64,000 nucleotides of DNA from CAXMQS01 sp964195995. Lineage in GTDB: Bacteria > Actinomycetota > Acidimicrobiia > Spongiisociales > JAOTWH01. The notes under the pieces are model-generated. The model saw nothing but the letters and a program-made list of their open reading frames with translations, had not been told where the DNA came from and did no database searches. The first letter of the stretch is position 1, and every line of letters begins with the position of its first letter. The position numbers and the translations under genes are program-made. Where the stretch lies: NCBI GenBank assembly GCA_964195995.1, contig CAXMQS010000049.1, forward strand, positions 1 through 64,000, written 5' to 3'. Of the stretch, positions 32,564-42,901 are shown piece by piece.

Positions 32564-33247
32564 CTAGAGGCTCTCTACCCAGGCGCCGAAGAAGGCCTCG
32601 GCAACCAGGCGACTCGCATGACGCTGCTTCTCGACGGATCCGAGCAGCATTTCGCCGTCAAAGCCGTGATCGGCCAGCCAATCGGGATGCGAGTCCACCC
32701 ACCCCTTTGCGATCTCGGGTGAGGCCTCAGGGTGCGGCTGGATGCCGAGCACCGTGCCGAGGCGGAAGGCCATTGGGTACCTAGGCGAGCGCGCCAGCTC
32801 GGTGGCGGCGGGGGGCGGCTCCCAGGTGTCCTGGTGCCAGACCAGGACCGGGCCGTCGAGATGACGCGCCACAGGATCTTCTCTCCCCGCATCGGTGAGG
32901 GTGACCTCGAGTACCTCGACCTCGGGCTGGGGTGCCAGGAACGCCTCGCCGCCGAGCGCGTCTGCGGCTAGCTGACCGCCGAGGCAAACGCCGAGAACGG
33001 GCATCTGGCGACGGGCTGCTTCTCGGACCAGTTCCTTCTCGTCACGTAGGTAGGGATAGATGGCCTCGTCGTAGGCGCCCATCTTTCCCCCAAGTACCAC
33101 GACCGCGGATAGAGCGTCGAGCTCGGGGATAGTTGCCCCCGAGTAGAGAGGCACCTCGATGACCGCCATGGCTGCAGCGTCGAGGACATCGCCGAGACGG
33201 CCAAGTGGAATGTCGTGACCGTGCCGAAGGACCGCAATCGGCTTCAT
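32564..33247 (-). CDS. Class I glutamine amidotransferase (GuaA N-domain-like)
   Basis: A 227-residue stand-alone GATase1 protein. The nucleophile elbow is VLGVCLGGQLAADALGG and the His-Glu is in LGIQPHPEASPE. It lacks a synthetase domain, so it belongs to the GMP-synthase-like amidotransferases that act on small metabolites or gamma-glutamyl compounds. A leaderless promoter lies at 33254-33259. Confidence 0.85.
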   Translation of the reverse strand: MKPIAVLRHGHDIPLGRLGDVLDAAAMAVIEVPLYSGATIPELDALSAVVVLGGKMGAYDEAIYPYLRDEKELVREAARRQMPVLGVCLGGQLAADALGGEAFLAPQPEVEVLEVTLTDAGREDPVARHLDGPVLVWHQDTWEPPPAATELARSPRYPMAFRLGTVLGIQPHPEASPEIAKGWVDSHPDWLADHGFDGEMLLGSVEKQRHASRLVAEAFFGAWVESL

Positions 33248-33253
33248 ATGAGA

Positions 33254-33259
33254 AAGCTA
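33254..33259 (-). promoter_or_regulatory. -10 element of leaderless amidotransferase gene
   Basis: TAGCTT on the minus strand is 12 bases before the ATG at 33247; the 24 bases between this box and the stop of the upstream synthetase gene at 33283 show no ribosome binding site or other signal. Confidence 0.5.
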
Positions 33260-33282
33260 CTACCCACCTCTAGGGGGGAGAC

Positions 33283-35082
33283 TCATTGACGAGAGGCTCG
33301 CAGCTGGCGGCGCATGACTTTGGCCGAGGCGGTTCGCGGAAGCGTGTCGATCAGCACCACCTCGGCGATCCGGAACAACGGGTTGAGCTGGGCCCCGATC
33401 CGAGCCTGCATCTCGGCTCGCAGCACAGCGGCATCGGGTGACTCGTCCGGCTCGGGAACGGCGAAAACCACTAGCCGGCTCGGACCGCCCGAAGATGGAG
33501 ACTCGGCGATGGCAGCGACCTCGACCACGCCATCGACCCCGCCAAGCGCTCGCTCGATCTCAGCCGAGCTGACCTTGATGCCACCAAGGTTCATGGTGTC
33601 GTCGATGCGGCCATGGGCGTGGAAATAGCCGTCTGCTGTGCGCTCCATGTGGTCGCCGTGACGGCGCAGGCCAGGCCGAGGCACCCCGGCGTAATAGACC
33701 TCGTGGTGGTCCATGTTCAGCAGTTCTGTCGACAGCCCGATGGACGGACCAACGATGAACAACTCCCCCGAGTCTGTCGGCTGTCCGTGCTCATCGGCGA
33801 TGGCGATGTCGAGCCCCAGAGTCGGCGTCGAGAAGGCTCCCGGGATCGCGGGTTGCATCACGCTGCCGGTGATGTAACCGCCGCCGATCTCGGTGCCGCC
33901 GCAGTACTCGATGACAGGCTTGTTGCCTGCCTGCGCCATCAGCCATGCCATGTCGTCGGCGTTCGACGCCTCACCCGTCGAGGAGAACACCCGAATGCCT
34001 GACCAGTCGCAACCCGCGGTGGCTCGCGTCGATCGCCACGAAGCGACCAGCGACGGCACAACGCCGAGCATCGTCACGCCGGCGTCTTCTACGAACCCCG
34101 CGAAGCCCGGCGTGTTCGGCGCATCGTCGTAGAGAGCCATCGCGGCATCGTTGATCAGCGAGGCGAAGATGAGCCAAGGTCCCATCATCCATCCGAGGTT
34201 GGTGGGCCATGCCACCACATCGCCGGGATGGATGTCGTGGTGGAAGTACCCATCCATGGCGCTCTTGATCGGAGTGAGGTGCGTCCAGGGGATGGCCTTG
34301 GGGTCGCCGGTCGTCCCCGATGAGAACAGGATGTTGAGGTGGGCGTCTGAGTGGAACGGGCTTGGACTCAGCGGGGCCGCCTTATCGCACAACTGTTCCC
34401 ACGAGAGATCGGATGGCCGCAGGTCCGCTTCACCCACCACGACAACTCGGCGTCCGCTCGCGGCGACGACCTTCTCATACATCGGGAGCACCTTGCCCGC
34501 CCGGCGAATCTCGTTCGAGGTAACGACGAGCTCGGTGCCGGTGATGCGAAGTCGGGTGGAGATCTCGTCGGCGGCGAAACTGTCTGCGATCGACACCACA
34601 ACGCCGCCGCAGGCGGCGACCCCTAGGTAGGCCACAACTGCCTCGAGCGTCATCGGCATGACGATGGCAACCCGATCACCGGGGACAACGCCAAGGGCCA
34701 CGAAACCAGCAGCCGCCCGCCCCACGAGATCGGCGAGGTCGCCATACGTCACCTCGCGTAGCTGGCCGTCCCGCTGGTGGACCACCGCAGTGCTGTCGGC
34801 GGGGGCTGTGAAGCAGGAGTCGACGATGTTGAGCTTGGCCTCGGGAAACCAGCGACCGCTGTCGTCGATGGCCGGGCCCGGCCCTTTCGAGAAGGCGATC
34901 CCGAGCCGCTCGACAACGGCCTCCCAGAAGGCCGGCCGCTGGTCGACCGACCAGCCATGCAGCTCCGCGTAATCGGTCATCCCGCGTTCCGCGATGAAAC
35001 GCTTCAGATTCGACGCTGCGATCACGTCCGGCGGTGGTATCCACGACTCCATGGACACCCATGATGCCAATGTCACGCCCAT
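33283..35082 (-). CDS. Acyl-CoA synthetase (AMP-forming, ACS/AACS-like)
   Basis: A 599-residue adenylate-forming enzyme with an acetyl-CoA-synthetase-type N-terminus (WFPEAKLNIVDSCF). Motifs: ILFSSGTTGDPKAIPWTH (AMP), VIEYCGGTEIGGGYI, and the C-terminal lysine in LPRTASAKVMRRQLR. It activates a carboxylic acid to acyl-CoA; the acid is unknown, with acetoacetate or a short-chain acid plausible. The ATG at 35082 has GGAGG upstream; the frame is open 67 codons further but the family starts here. Confidence 0.85.
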   Translation of the reverse strand: MGVTLASWVSMESWIPPPDVIAASNLKRFIAERGMTDYAELHGWSVDQRPAFWEAVVERLGIAFSKGPGPAIDDSGRWFPEAKLNIVDSCFTAPADSTAVVHQRDGQLREVTYGDLADLVGRAAAGFVALGVVPGDRVAIVMPMTLEAVVAYLGVAACGGVVVSIADSFAADEISTRLRITGTELVVTSNEIRRAGKVLPMYEKVVAASGRRVVVVGEADLRPSDLSWEQLCDKAAPLSPSPFHSDAHLNILFSSGTTGDPKAIPWTHLTPIKSAMDGYFHHDIHPGDVVAWPTNLGWMMGPWLIFASLINDAAMALYDDAPNTPGFAGFVEDAGVTMLGVVPSLVASWRSTRATAGCDWSGIRVFSSTGEASNADDMAWLMAQAGNKPVIEYCGGTEIGGGYITGSVMQPAIPGAFSTPTLGLDIAIADEHGQPTDSGELFIVGPSIGLSTELLNMDHHEVYYAGVPRPGLRRHGDHMERTADGYFHAHGRIDDTMNLGGIKVSSAEIERALGGVDGVVEVAAIAESPSSGGPSRLVVFAVPEPDESPDAAVLRAEMQARIGAQLNPLFRIAEVVLIDTLPRTASAKVMRRQLRASRQ

Positions 35083-35161
35083 GCTGGGTCCTCCAGAGCG
35101 CGAATTCTGGGGAACCTGAATCCCCCCACTCTCCGTCATAGCCCGACACCACGGAGGAACC

Positions 35162-36190
35162 ATGCGAAAACTGTCGATCAGCGTTATGAGCATCATCGCC
35201 GTCCTATTGATCGGAGCTGGTCCGGTTGCCGCGTGCGGCTTCCTGGTCGCCCCCAACGGAACGGTGCAGCTCAAGCGCACCACAACTGCCGTCTTCTATG
35301 CGGACGGCATCGAGCACTACATCACGTCATTCGAGTACGGGGGCGGCGATGTCGACTTCGGCTCGATCATCCCGCTGCCCGACGTGCCGACATCTGTGGA
35401 GCGGGGTGGCGAATGGACGCTGCAGCGCCTCGTCAAGGAGATCACGCCTCCGCCGGCACCGTGCGCCACGTGCTCTGTGCAATTAGCAGCTTCGGACGAG
35501 GCGGAGGTGCTGCTCCAGACCAAGATCGACGCTTTGGAGATCACAGTGCTGCGGGGCGGAGCACCTGAAGTGGTCGAGTGGGCGGAGAACAACGGATTCC
35601 AGCTTCCCGACGACGCCTCCGACCAGCTCGGCTTCTACGCCGAGCGCAGTCCCATCTTCATGGCTGCTCGCTTCGACACGACAACGGCACGAGAGCTCGG
35701 CCAGTTCGGCGGAGACGGAACACCCATCCACGTCACGGTTCCTACCGACGACCCGTGGGTGCCGTTGCGCATCCTCGGGATGGCGAAGGCCCCGGACAGC
35801 CGGGTCGAGGCCGACGTCTTCCTACTGACCGAGTCTGCGCCCAACATGCTCCCGCTTCCACATGACCGGATGGCACTGCGCCGTTCCGAGCCGGCGTCGG
35901 CCGAACTCCTCGATGACCTGCGGTCGGACGAAGGCATGGGGTTCGTGCCTGAGAAGATGTGGCTGACCTATCTCGCCATAGATGCGCCCGCATCGTCCAT
36001 GACGTACGACCTTGCGATCGAAGCGGACGGTGTCGGGCTGCCATCGCTGGTTGACACCGGATTAACGCGATTCGATCTCCCAACGTCGGAAGACGCGCCG
36101 TGGGCAACAGCGTTGGTGATCATCGGCAGCTTCGGGATCGTGATGGTGGCCGCGACGCCGGGCCGACGGCACCTAGCCAACGTCAGATAG
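35162..36190 (+). CDS. DUF2330 secreted, membrane-anchored protein
   Basis: A 342-residue protein: signal peptide MRKLSISVMSIIAVLLIGAG, then CGFLVAPNGTVQLKRT (DUF2330 start), an extracytoplasmic domain and a C-terminal membrane helix (ALVIIGSFGIVMVAAT). The family's function is unknown. GGAGG precedes the ATG. Its 3' end overlaps the convergent oxidoreductase gene by 18 bases. Confidence 0.82.
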   Translation: MRKLSISVMSIIAVLLIGAGPVAACGFLVAPNGTVQLKRTTTAVFYADGIEHYITSFEYGGGDVDFGSIIPLPDVPTSVERGGEWTLQRLVKEITPPPAPCATCSVQLAASDEAEVLLQTKIDALEITVLRGGAPEVVEWAENNGFQLPDDASDQLGFYAERSPIFMAARFDTTTARELGQFGGDGTPIHVTVPTDDPWVPLRILGMAKAPDSRVEADVFLLTESAPNMLPLPHDRMALRRSEPASAELLDDLRSDEGMGFVPEKMWLTYLAIDAPASSMTYDLAIEADGVGLPSLVDTGLTRFDLPTSEDAPWATALVIIGSFGIVMVAATPGRRHLANVR

Positions 36191-37591
36191 CGCGGTCTCC
36201 GCAGCCCAGTAGCCGCACATGCCATGGACACCGGCGCCGGGCGGAGTCGACGCCGAGCACAGGTACACGCCCGCCAGTGGAGTCCGATAGGGGGACGGCC
36301 GCAGCCGAGGGCGCGCCACGATCTGGCGAAGAGTCGATGCCCCACCGATGATCTCTCCACCTACATAGTTGGGGTTGTACGTCTCGAGTTGTCCCGGGGT
36401 CATTACGGCGCGTGCCAACACCAGATCACGGAAGCCGGGAGCGAAGCGTTCCATCTGTAGCTCCATCCGCTCGACCATGTCTTCTGTGGAACCATTGGGA
36501 ACATGGCAATAGGCCCAGGCGGTGTGTTTGCCGTTCGGTGCCCGGCTGGGGTCGGCAACGCTCGGTTGAGAGACGATCATGAAGGGGCGTTCGACGTGAC
36601 TGCCGTTCCAAGCCGCAGCCTCCGAGGCTGCGATCTCGGAGAAGGTCCCGCCGACGTGCACGGTGCCGGCGCCGGCGACACGCGGGTTCGTCCACGGGAT
36701 GGGTCCATCGAGGGCCCAGTCGATCTTGAAAGCAGCCGGACCATGTTTCCACGAGCGCAGCGCGGAGGCGTAGCCATCGCTCAACCTGTCGCCGGCAAGC
36801 TGCAGCAGACCTCGAGGCGTCACATCGAGCATCACGACCTCTGCCTTCGGCAAGTCAGAGAGAGATGTCACCCAGCGCCCGGTCTCGATGCTGCCTCCGA
36901 GCTCGGCAACCAATCCGGCGAGAGCATCTGAGATGGCCTGCGACCCGCCCGCCGCCAGCGGCCAGCCGTAGGCGTGAACCGCTACGGCGAGAGCCAGGCC
37001 GGCGGCGGCTGAGCCAACTGAGTCGAGCGGAGTCGTGTTGTGAGCGCTGTGGCCGGCGAAATAGGCCTTGGCTTCCTCCGTCTTGAAACGGCCGACGAGG
37101 CCCTTGGCGGAGCGAAGGGCCCGCAATCCAAAGCGACCCGTCGCCAGCGGATGGCGGGGGACCCGCAACAGTGGGCGCATGACATCGCCGAAGACGTCGT
37201 CAGCATGCTCAACCGTTGGCCCGAGAAGGTTGGCTACGGCGCGGCCATCGGTTCCCAGTGCGGCGACCGTCGCCTCGAGCGAGCGCTGCCCGATGATGGC
37301 TCGACCGTCATCGAGCGGATGAGCTACCGGAACCTCAGGCTCTATCCACGAAAGGCCGTGCTTCTCCAGGGGCAAGGAGCGGAAGAATGGCGAGGCCACA
37401 CCGAAGGGGTGAACGGCGGAGCAGGGGTCGTGTCGAAACCCGGGCAGGGTGAGTTCAGCGGTGCGGGCTCCTCCGCCAACGGTGTCTGCCCCCTCGATGA
37501 CCAGCACCCGTCTCCCCGCCTGGCCAAGGCGCACTGCAGCCGCCAAACCATTGGGTCCGGCGCCGACGACGATGGCATCGAATTCGCTCAC
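36173..37591 (-). CDS. Phytoene-desaturase-like FAD oxidoreductase
   Basis: A 472-residue flavoprotein. N-terminal Rossmann motif DAIVVGAGPNGLAAAVRLGQ and IEGADTVGGGART; C-terminal YLCSASTPPGAGVHGMCGYW. The pattern fits the NAD(P)/FAD-dependent carotenoid desaturase-like (pyridine nucleotide-disulfide oxidoreductase domain protein 2-like) family. No carotenoid genes lie nearby, so the substrate is unknown. GTG start with leaderless promoter. Confidence 0.83.
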   Translation of the reverse strand: MSEFDAIVVGAGPNGLAAAVRLGQAGRRVLVIEGADTVGGGARTAELTLPGFRHDPCSAVHPFGVASPFFRSLPLEKHGLSWIEPEVPVAHPLDDGRAIIGQRSLEATVAALGTDGRAVANLLGPTVEHADDVFGDVMRPLLRVPRHPLATGRFGLRALRSAKGLVGRFKTEEAKAYFAGHSAHNTTPLDSVGSAAAGLALAVAVHAYGWPLAAGGSQAISDALAGLVAELGGSIETGRWVTSLSDLPKAEVVMLDVTPRGLLQLAGDRLSDGYASALRSWKHGPAAFKIDWALDGPIPWTNPRVAGAGTVHVGGTFSEIAASEAAAWNGSHVERPFMIVSQPSVADPSRAPNGKHTAWAYCHVPNGSTEDMVERMELQMERFAPGFRDLVLARAVMTPGQLETYNPNYVGGEIIGGASTLRQIVARPRLRPSPYRTPLAGVYLCSASTPPGAGVHGMCGYWAAETALSDVG

Positions 37592-37597
37592 CTGGCA

Positions 37598-37603
37598 AGA
37601 GTA
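37598..37603 (-). promoter_or_regulatory. -10 element of leaderless FAD oxidoreductase gene
   Basis: TACTCT on the minus strand is 12 bases before the GTG at 37591. The divergent gene at 37645 has its own hexamer, TAATGT, at 37632-37637 (13 bases before ATG). Confidence 0.5.
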
Positions 37604-37631
37604 CGGGTGGACGTTGCCTAGGGAGTGTGGT

Positions 37632-37637
37632 TAATGT
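37632..37637 (+). promoter_or_regulatory. -10 element of leaderless secreted-protein gene
   Basis: TAATGT, 13 bases before the ATG at 37645; favours this start over the upstream TTG-type start at 37627. Confidence 0.4.
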
Positions 37638-37644
37638 CGCTCTC

Positions 37645-38610
37645 ATGAGGGGTGGAATGCGATTCGTGCTTGCACTGGGGATCGTCGTCTTCACGACGGC
37701 AGGGCCAGCCCTCGCCCAAGAGATGCCAGTTGTTGTCGATCTCGAGGTGTTCATCGCCACCGAGATCGGAGGTCCCGGGATAGTTAGCAACCTTGGCGAC
37801 CTCAACGACGACAGCATTTTCGACTTCCCGGACCTGCCGCCAGAGGGCATCGAAGGCATCTGGGATGACACTCTCGGCGTGGGGCTCGATGAAGAGGGCA
37901 ATTTCGACGATGAGGAGTTCTTCCGCCGAGTGCTGCCAGATGGCTTCGATCTAGCTGCCTCAGACGCCGTCGCGATGGGGCCATGTGGTGGGGTCCTGAT
38001 CTCATACGACGCCGGCGGGCTGTCCATCGACGCCGCCGTTGACCGCGGCGATGCCGATCCGCCTATGGACATCTACGGCAAGCCCGCGTTCACCAAGGAC
38101 AATCCGTTTCAGGCGGATACGCGAGGGTTGCTGCTGTATTGGGGGTTCACCCGGGACGTTCCAACGTTCTCGACAAGCGGCAGCGGCGGTGGGAGTGCCA
38201 CCGCCTTCCACGACCACCAGTGGAACGTCACCATCCTCGGTATCTCCGCAGATAACGGCGGCGACCCCAACCCTCGCGACAAGAATCGCAACGCCGGGGT
38301 CACCGACCTCGGTGACCTACTGCCGCTCGACTTCCGGGCGGTAGTCAAGGGCAAGGCCGCGATCATCGATACCTACGGTCCCGAACGGCTTCCAGACTTC
38401 TCTGCTCCTGACGACGACCCAACGGCCGACGACATCGACGTCCTGGCCGCCGGCAACGAATTCTGTTTCGGCGAGGGCTGGTTCGAGTTCGTTGGCGATG
38501 GCCTGCCGTTCTTCGAGACCCCGGCGCTCATCGCCGATGCCCTGGCCCTGCTCGGCTTCAGCGGCATCCTCTTCAATGCCAGAACCGCCCTCTCCTGGAG
38601 ATCGGGATGA
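37645..38610 (+). CDS. Secreted protein, unrecognised
   Basis: A 321-residue protein with a signal peptide ending near PALAQEM (MRFVLALGIVVFTTAGPALA). It is acidic and contains several Asp-rich stretches (DLNDDSIFDFPDLPP, DEEGNFDDEEFF) that may bind calcium, and a C-terminal hydrophobic helix before ARTALSWRSG. No family was recognised. It is coupled by ATGA to the next membrane protein gene. Confidence 0.65.
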   Translation: MRGGMRFVLALGIVVFTTAGPALAQEMPVVVDLEVFIATEIGGPGIVSNLGDLNDDSIFDFPDLPPEGIEGIWDDTLGVGLDEEGNFDDEEFFRRVLPDGFDLAASDAVAMGPCGGVLISYDAGGLSIDAAVDRGDADPPMDIYGKPAFTKDNPFQADTRGLLLYWGFTRDVPTFSTSGSGGGSATAFHDHQWNVTILGISADNGGDPNPRDKNRNAGVTDLGDLLPLDFRAVVKGKAAIIDTYGPERLPDFSAPDDDPTADDIDVLAAGNEFCFGEGWFEFVGDGLPFFETPALIADALALLGFSGILFNARTALSWRSG

Positions 38611-39020
38611 CCACTCAGACCGTTCGCAAGCGTCACCCGATCAGAGCGTTGCTGTGGGGGCTGTTCATCGGTATCGGCGTCGCCATCTACCTCACTCTGG
38701 TCTTCCCCGTGATCGTTCTCGACTCGATCGCCTCGACGGCAGTCAAGATGGCGCTCGTCGCTGTGGGAGTCGCCGTAGCGATGATGGTGATCACGATGTA
38801 CGTGATACCTCCCAAGAAGCCCAAGGGGTTACAACCGGGCGTGCCCCGAACCGACCCATCATCCGCTGCGGATCAAACCGCATCCGCCTCCAGCGGCAAC
38901 GATGGAGCAGAGCAAGAGCAATCAGCAAGCTTCTCGTCCGAGGGCTTGAATGACCAGCCGACGACCGACGCTGAACCGGAATCTGGGTCCGACGCCGACC
39001 AGCCTGGCCACCCTGCGTAG
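38607..39020 (+). CDS. Two-helix membrane protein with acidic tail
   Basis: A 137-residue protein: membrane helices ALLWGLFIGIGVAIYLTLVF and MALVAVGVAVAMMVITMYVI, then a low-complexity Ser/Glu/Asp-rich cytoplasmic or external tail. Function unknown; co-transcribed with the preceding secreted protein. Confidence 0.65.
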   Translation: MTTQTVRKRHPIRALLWGLFIGIGVAIYLTLVFPVIVLDSIASTAVKMALVAVGVAVAMMVITMYVIPPKKPKGLQPGVPRTDPSSAADQTASASSGNDGAEQEQSASFSSEGLNDQPTTDAEPESGSDADQPGHPA

Positions 39021-39062
39021 CCGGTCGGTTGCGGCTGACGCTGGTCACGAATAGAACTCAGC

Positions 39063-40325
39063 GTGCAGCCAACACCCACCGATAGAGACAACGTGGCGGA
39101 ACAGCCTCACAGCCGGTCCTTGCGCGATTACGCCTCATTCGAACTGGAGCGTAAGGGATACAACCGCGCCCAGGTCGATGCCTTCCTCACTGAGCTCGAC
39201 CAGGCCTTCCTGGAGCTCGAAACCTCTGTCAAGGAGCGCGGCAACGAGGTCGCCGAGCTGCAGGTGGAGGTCGAGCGCCTCAAGCGCGAATCCCCAGTAG
39301 GTCGGGGTGAGGAGATCTTGAAGCGGGTCGAGACCAATGCCGAGCAGATGCTGGCCTCCTCGCTTGCTGAAGGGCAGGAGATCGTCGCTAAGGCCGAGGC
39401 GATGGCGATGCGCATCATCGCCAACGCACGGGCGCAGAGTCAGGACCTGGCGGCGCAACCGCCCGGCTTCGGCATGCTGGCTCGGGTCCGCACGGAAGCT
39501 GCAGACATCGATCGCATCAAAGCCGAACACGCTGCTGTGATGGAGGAGCGGCCCGAGCTGCTGGCGCCTGGCGAAAAGATCGTCACCTTCGGCGACGAGG
39601 AACCCACCGTTGTACCCGAGGCCGCGCCGGCTCCGCCGAAGAAGCCTGCTGGCGCCAAGAAGAAGTCCGCTGCCAAGGCCCCACAGCCAGCCAAAGAGAC
39701 GGAAGAGGTCGAGGGAGTCGATGAAGAAGAGCCGACCGAGGCCAAGGTGCCGCGTATCAAGCTGGTCGAGCCGCCGACGGTAGAGAAGGTCGCCGCTGAG
39801 GAGGTCACGGTCGAGGCCGAGGCTGCCGACGAGGTCACGATCGAGGCCGCTGAGGAGGACACGGTCGAGGCTGTCGAGGAAGTCGCCGCCAAGACTCCCG
39901 AGGAGGTCACGGTCGAGGCCGCTGAGGAGGTCACGATCGAGGCTCCCGGCGAGGTAACAGTCGAGGCTGCCGAGGAGGTCACGGTCGAGGCCGATGACGA
40001 CGAGATCATGCTCGATCCCAAGGCCTTCGATTGGGGTGCCGCCCGCCAAGAGGCGATTCAGGCACGCGGCGACGAGGTCACTACCGAGCCTCCTGAGTCC
40101 GAAGAAGAGCCCGAAGAGGACCCAGAAGAGGACCCAGAAACTGCGGCCATCGCAGCCGCCAGGGAGAAGCTGCCAACTGTCATGAGACGAGAAGGTTCGC
40201 GGTACGAACGCCATAGCGCCAGCCTTCCCAGGATCGGCAGCGAGGGCGAATCGACACTTTCGGACGTGTCCAAGGTCAGCAAACGCCGGAGGCGCCGCGC
40301 CGCCTACCGGGATGACGAGAGGTAG
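39063..40325 (+). CDS. DivIVA-domain protein with EEVTVEA repeats
   Basis: A 420-residue protein. Residues 18-60 are a DivIVA-like motif: LRDYASFELERKGYNRAQVD followed by AFLTELDQAF and a coiled coil to about 125. The middle is a long Pro/Lys/Glu low-complexity region, including about seven 24-bp repeats encoding EEVTVEA-type octapeptides, and the end is basic (KRRRRRAAYRDDE). DivIVA-type proteins recruit growth or division factors to curved membrane or poles. GTG start; a TAGAAC box lies 11 bases upstream. Confidence 0.78.
   Translation: MQPTPTDRDNVAEQPHSRSLRDYASFELERKGYNRAQVDAFLTELDQAFLELETSVKERGNEVAELQVEVERLKRESPVGRGEEILKRVETNAEQMLASSLAEGQEIVAKAEAMAMRIIANARAQSQDLAAQPPGFGMLARVRTEAADIDRIKAEHAAVMEERPELLAPGEKIVTFGDEEPTVVPEAAPAPPKKPAGAKKKSAAKAPQPAKETEEVEGVDEEEPTEAKVPRIKLVEPPTVEKVAAEEVTVEAEAADEVTIEAAEEDTVEAVEEVAAKTPEEVTVEAAEEVTIEAPGEVTVEAAEEVTVEADDDEIMLDPKAFDWGAARQEAIQARGDEVTTEPPESEEEPEEDPEEDPETAAIAAAREKLPTVMRREGSRYERHSASLPRIGSEGESTLSDVSKVSKRRRRRAAYRDDER
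39798..39994 (+). repeat. 24-bp tandem repeats encoding EEVTVEA octads
   Basis: Successive units read EEVTVEAE, DEVTIEAA, EEDTVEAV, EEVAAKTP, EEVTVEAA, EEVTIEAP, GEVTVEAA, EEVTVEAD. The underlying DNA unit is near gaggaggtcacggtcgaggc with drift. It probably varies in copy number and forms a flexible or beta-structured spacer. Confidence 0.75.
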
Positions 40326-40342
40326 GCGTCCAAAGCGCTTCG

Positions 40343-40348
40343 TAAGCT
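40343..40348 (+). promoter_or_regulatory. -10 element of leaderless metallopeptidase gene
   Basis: TAAGCT is 12 bases before the GTG at 40355, showing that the broken gene below still has a promoter. Confidence 0.45.
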
Positions 40349-40354
40349 GCGGCC

Positions 40355-41189
40355 GTGAAGTGGAAGCGTGGTTACCGCAGCAAAGACGTCAAGGACGCCC
40401 GTAGGGGCGGACGCGGCACGGCCGTTGCTGCAGGGGGTGGAGGCATCATCGCCATCCTCATCGCCCTCTTTGCGGCCTTCAGCGGTGGTGGAGGTGACGG
40501 GTTCTCCCTCGACCAACTGGCCCCGGCCCCGGCGCCACAGGAGCAACCCACCGGTCCTGATCCCAACGAGGACCTGCGTTCGATCGCCGAGTTCACGCTC
40601 GATCAGGCGCAGGGAACTTGGACCGAGCTCTTCGAGCAGGCGGGACAGGAGTACCCGCGGGCTTCGATGACCCTCTTTTCCTCACCCATAGCTTCGGGCT
40701 GCGGTACTGCCACCTCGTAGACCGCACTACTGCCCCCGCGACCAGACCGTCTACATAGATCTCAACTTCTTCCGCGAACTGGAGACCCGCTTCGGGGCGG
40801 CCGGAGACTTCGCCGAGGCCTACGTCATCGCCCACGAGGTTTCCCATCATGTTCAGAACATCACGGGGGTCATGGACGAGGTGCGCCGTCTCCAGTCACA
40901 GGCGTCCTCCCAGGCCGATGTCAACCAGTTCTCCGTGAGACTCGAGCTCCAGGCCGATTGCTTGGCTGGCATCTGGGCCCGGTCGGCCTATCAGGCTGAC
41001 CTGCTCGACCCGGGCGACACCCAGGAGGCCATCGAGGCCGCCGAGGCGGTGGGCGATGACCGCATTCAGGAAGCAGCCACCGGCACGATCAACCCGGAGA
41101 GCTGGACCCACGGCTCCTCCGAGCAGCGCGTCGAGTGGTTCAACACCGGCTTCAACACCGGCGACCCCAACGCCTGTAACACGTTCTAA
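40355..41189 (+). pseudogene. Neutral zinc metallopeptidase (pfam04228), frameshifted
   Basis: The 5' part (40355-40720) encodes the membrane anchor and ends at TAG after SGCGTATS. The 3' part continues in another frame as YCPRDQTVYIDLNFFRELET, then the zinc-binding AHEVSHHVQN and RLELQADCLAGIWARSAY. Intact family members read roughly TSxGPxYCP across the break, so two single-G losses near 40716-40722 (for example GG reduced to G twice) explain it. Either a real pseudogene or assembly error. The repaired protein would be about 277 aa, secreted or membrane-anchored. Confidence 0.8.
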
Positions 41190-41221
41190 GCAGGCCTCAA
41201 GCCAAGCCTGGAGCTTGTAGC

Positions 41222-41227
41222 TAGCTT
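41222..41227 (+). promoter_or_regulatory. -10 element of leaderless tupB operon
   Basis: TAGCTT, 13 bases before the ATG at 41235, in a 45-bp gap after the metallopeptidase remnant. No molybdenum-cofactor riboswitch or ModE site was recognised. Confidence 0.4.
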
Positions 41228-41234
41228 TCCCCCT

Positions 41235-41926
41235 ATGGAGTTCATCGGCGACGTTCTTGGCGACGCCCTCTCGTTTCTTAGTGACTTCGGTCCGGAGCTG
41301 CGGCGGGTCACAGCATTGACCCTCGTCGTTGGCGGACTGGCGACGGCCATCGGAGTTGTCATCGGGGTGCCTCTTGGAGTGGCGCTTGGCCTGGGGCGAT
41401 TCCGGGGTCGGGGCGCCCTGACCGTCGCCGTCAACACTGGAATGGGCATGCCTCCCGTACTCGCTGGGCTGCTGCTCCTTCTTCTGCTGTGGAACGACGG
41501 GCCACTCGGTTCTTGGGAGCTGCTCTTCACTCCGGCGGCCATGGTCGGCGCCCAGGCTCTGCTGGCTATACCCATCGCCGCCGGAGTGACGGCCGCCGGG
41601 ATGCGTTCGCTATCCGGCGACACCCGAGAACAACTGGCGGCTCTCCGTCTCAACCGCCGACAGACTGGATGGCTGGCGATCGGCGAGGCGTGGCCGACTG
41701 TCGCCGCCGCCATCGCCGCCGCCTTTGGACGGGTGATCGCCGAAGTGGGTGCAGTGCTCATCATCGGCGGCAACATCGCCGGCGAGACCAGGGTCCTGAC
41801 AACGGCCATCGTCCAGGAGGCGCGGCGCGCTGAGTTCGGCGCCGCCGTTGGCCTCGGGATCGTTCTGTTGCTCATCGCACTCGCCGTCAACGGAGCATTG
41901 ACCTACTTCCAGCTCCGAGAGGCGAG

Positions 41927-41930
<4 letters not shown>
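41235..41930 (+). CDS. tupB: Tungstate-type ABC transporter permease
   Basis: A 231-residue permease with five to six membrane helices and the TupB-like EAA-type loop (LRLNRRQTGWLAIGEAWPTV, then AAFGRVIAEVGAVLIIGGNI). It would import tungstate or molybdate with the next two genes. GTGA overlap with tupC follows. Confidence 0.85.

Positions 41931-42897
<967 letters not shown>

Positions 42898-42901
<4 letters not shown>

Noticed and set aside
39135..40214. 359-aa open frame on the minus strand opposite the DivIVA-domain gene
   Set aside because: Leu/Asp/Arg-rich translation is the antisense of the repeat region; no domain, no start signal, and the plus-strand protein is convincing.
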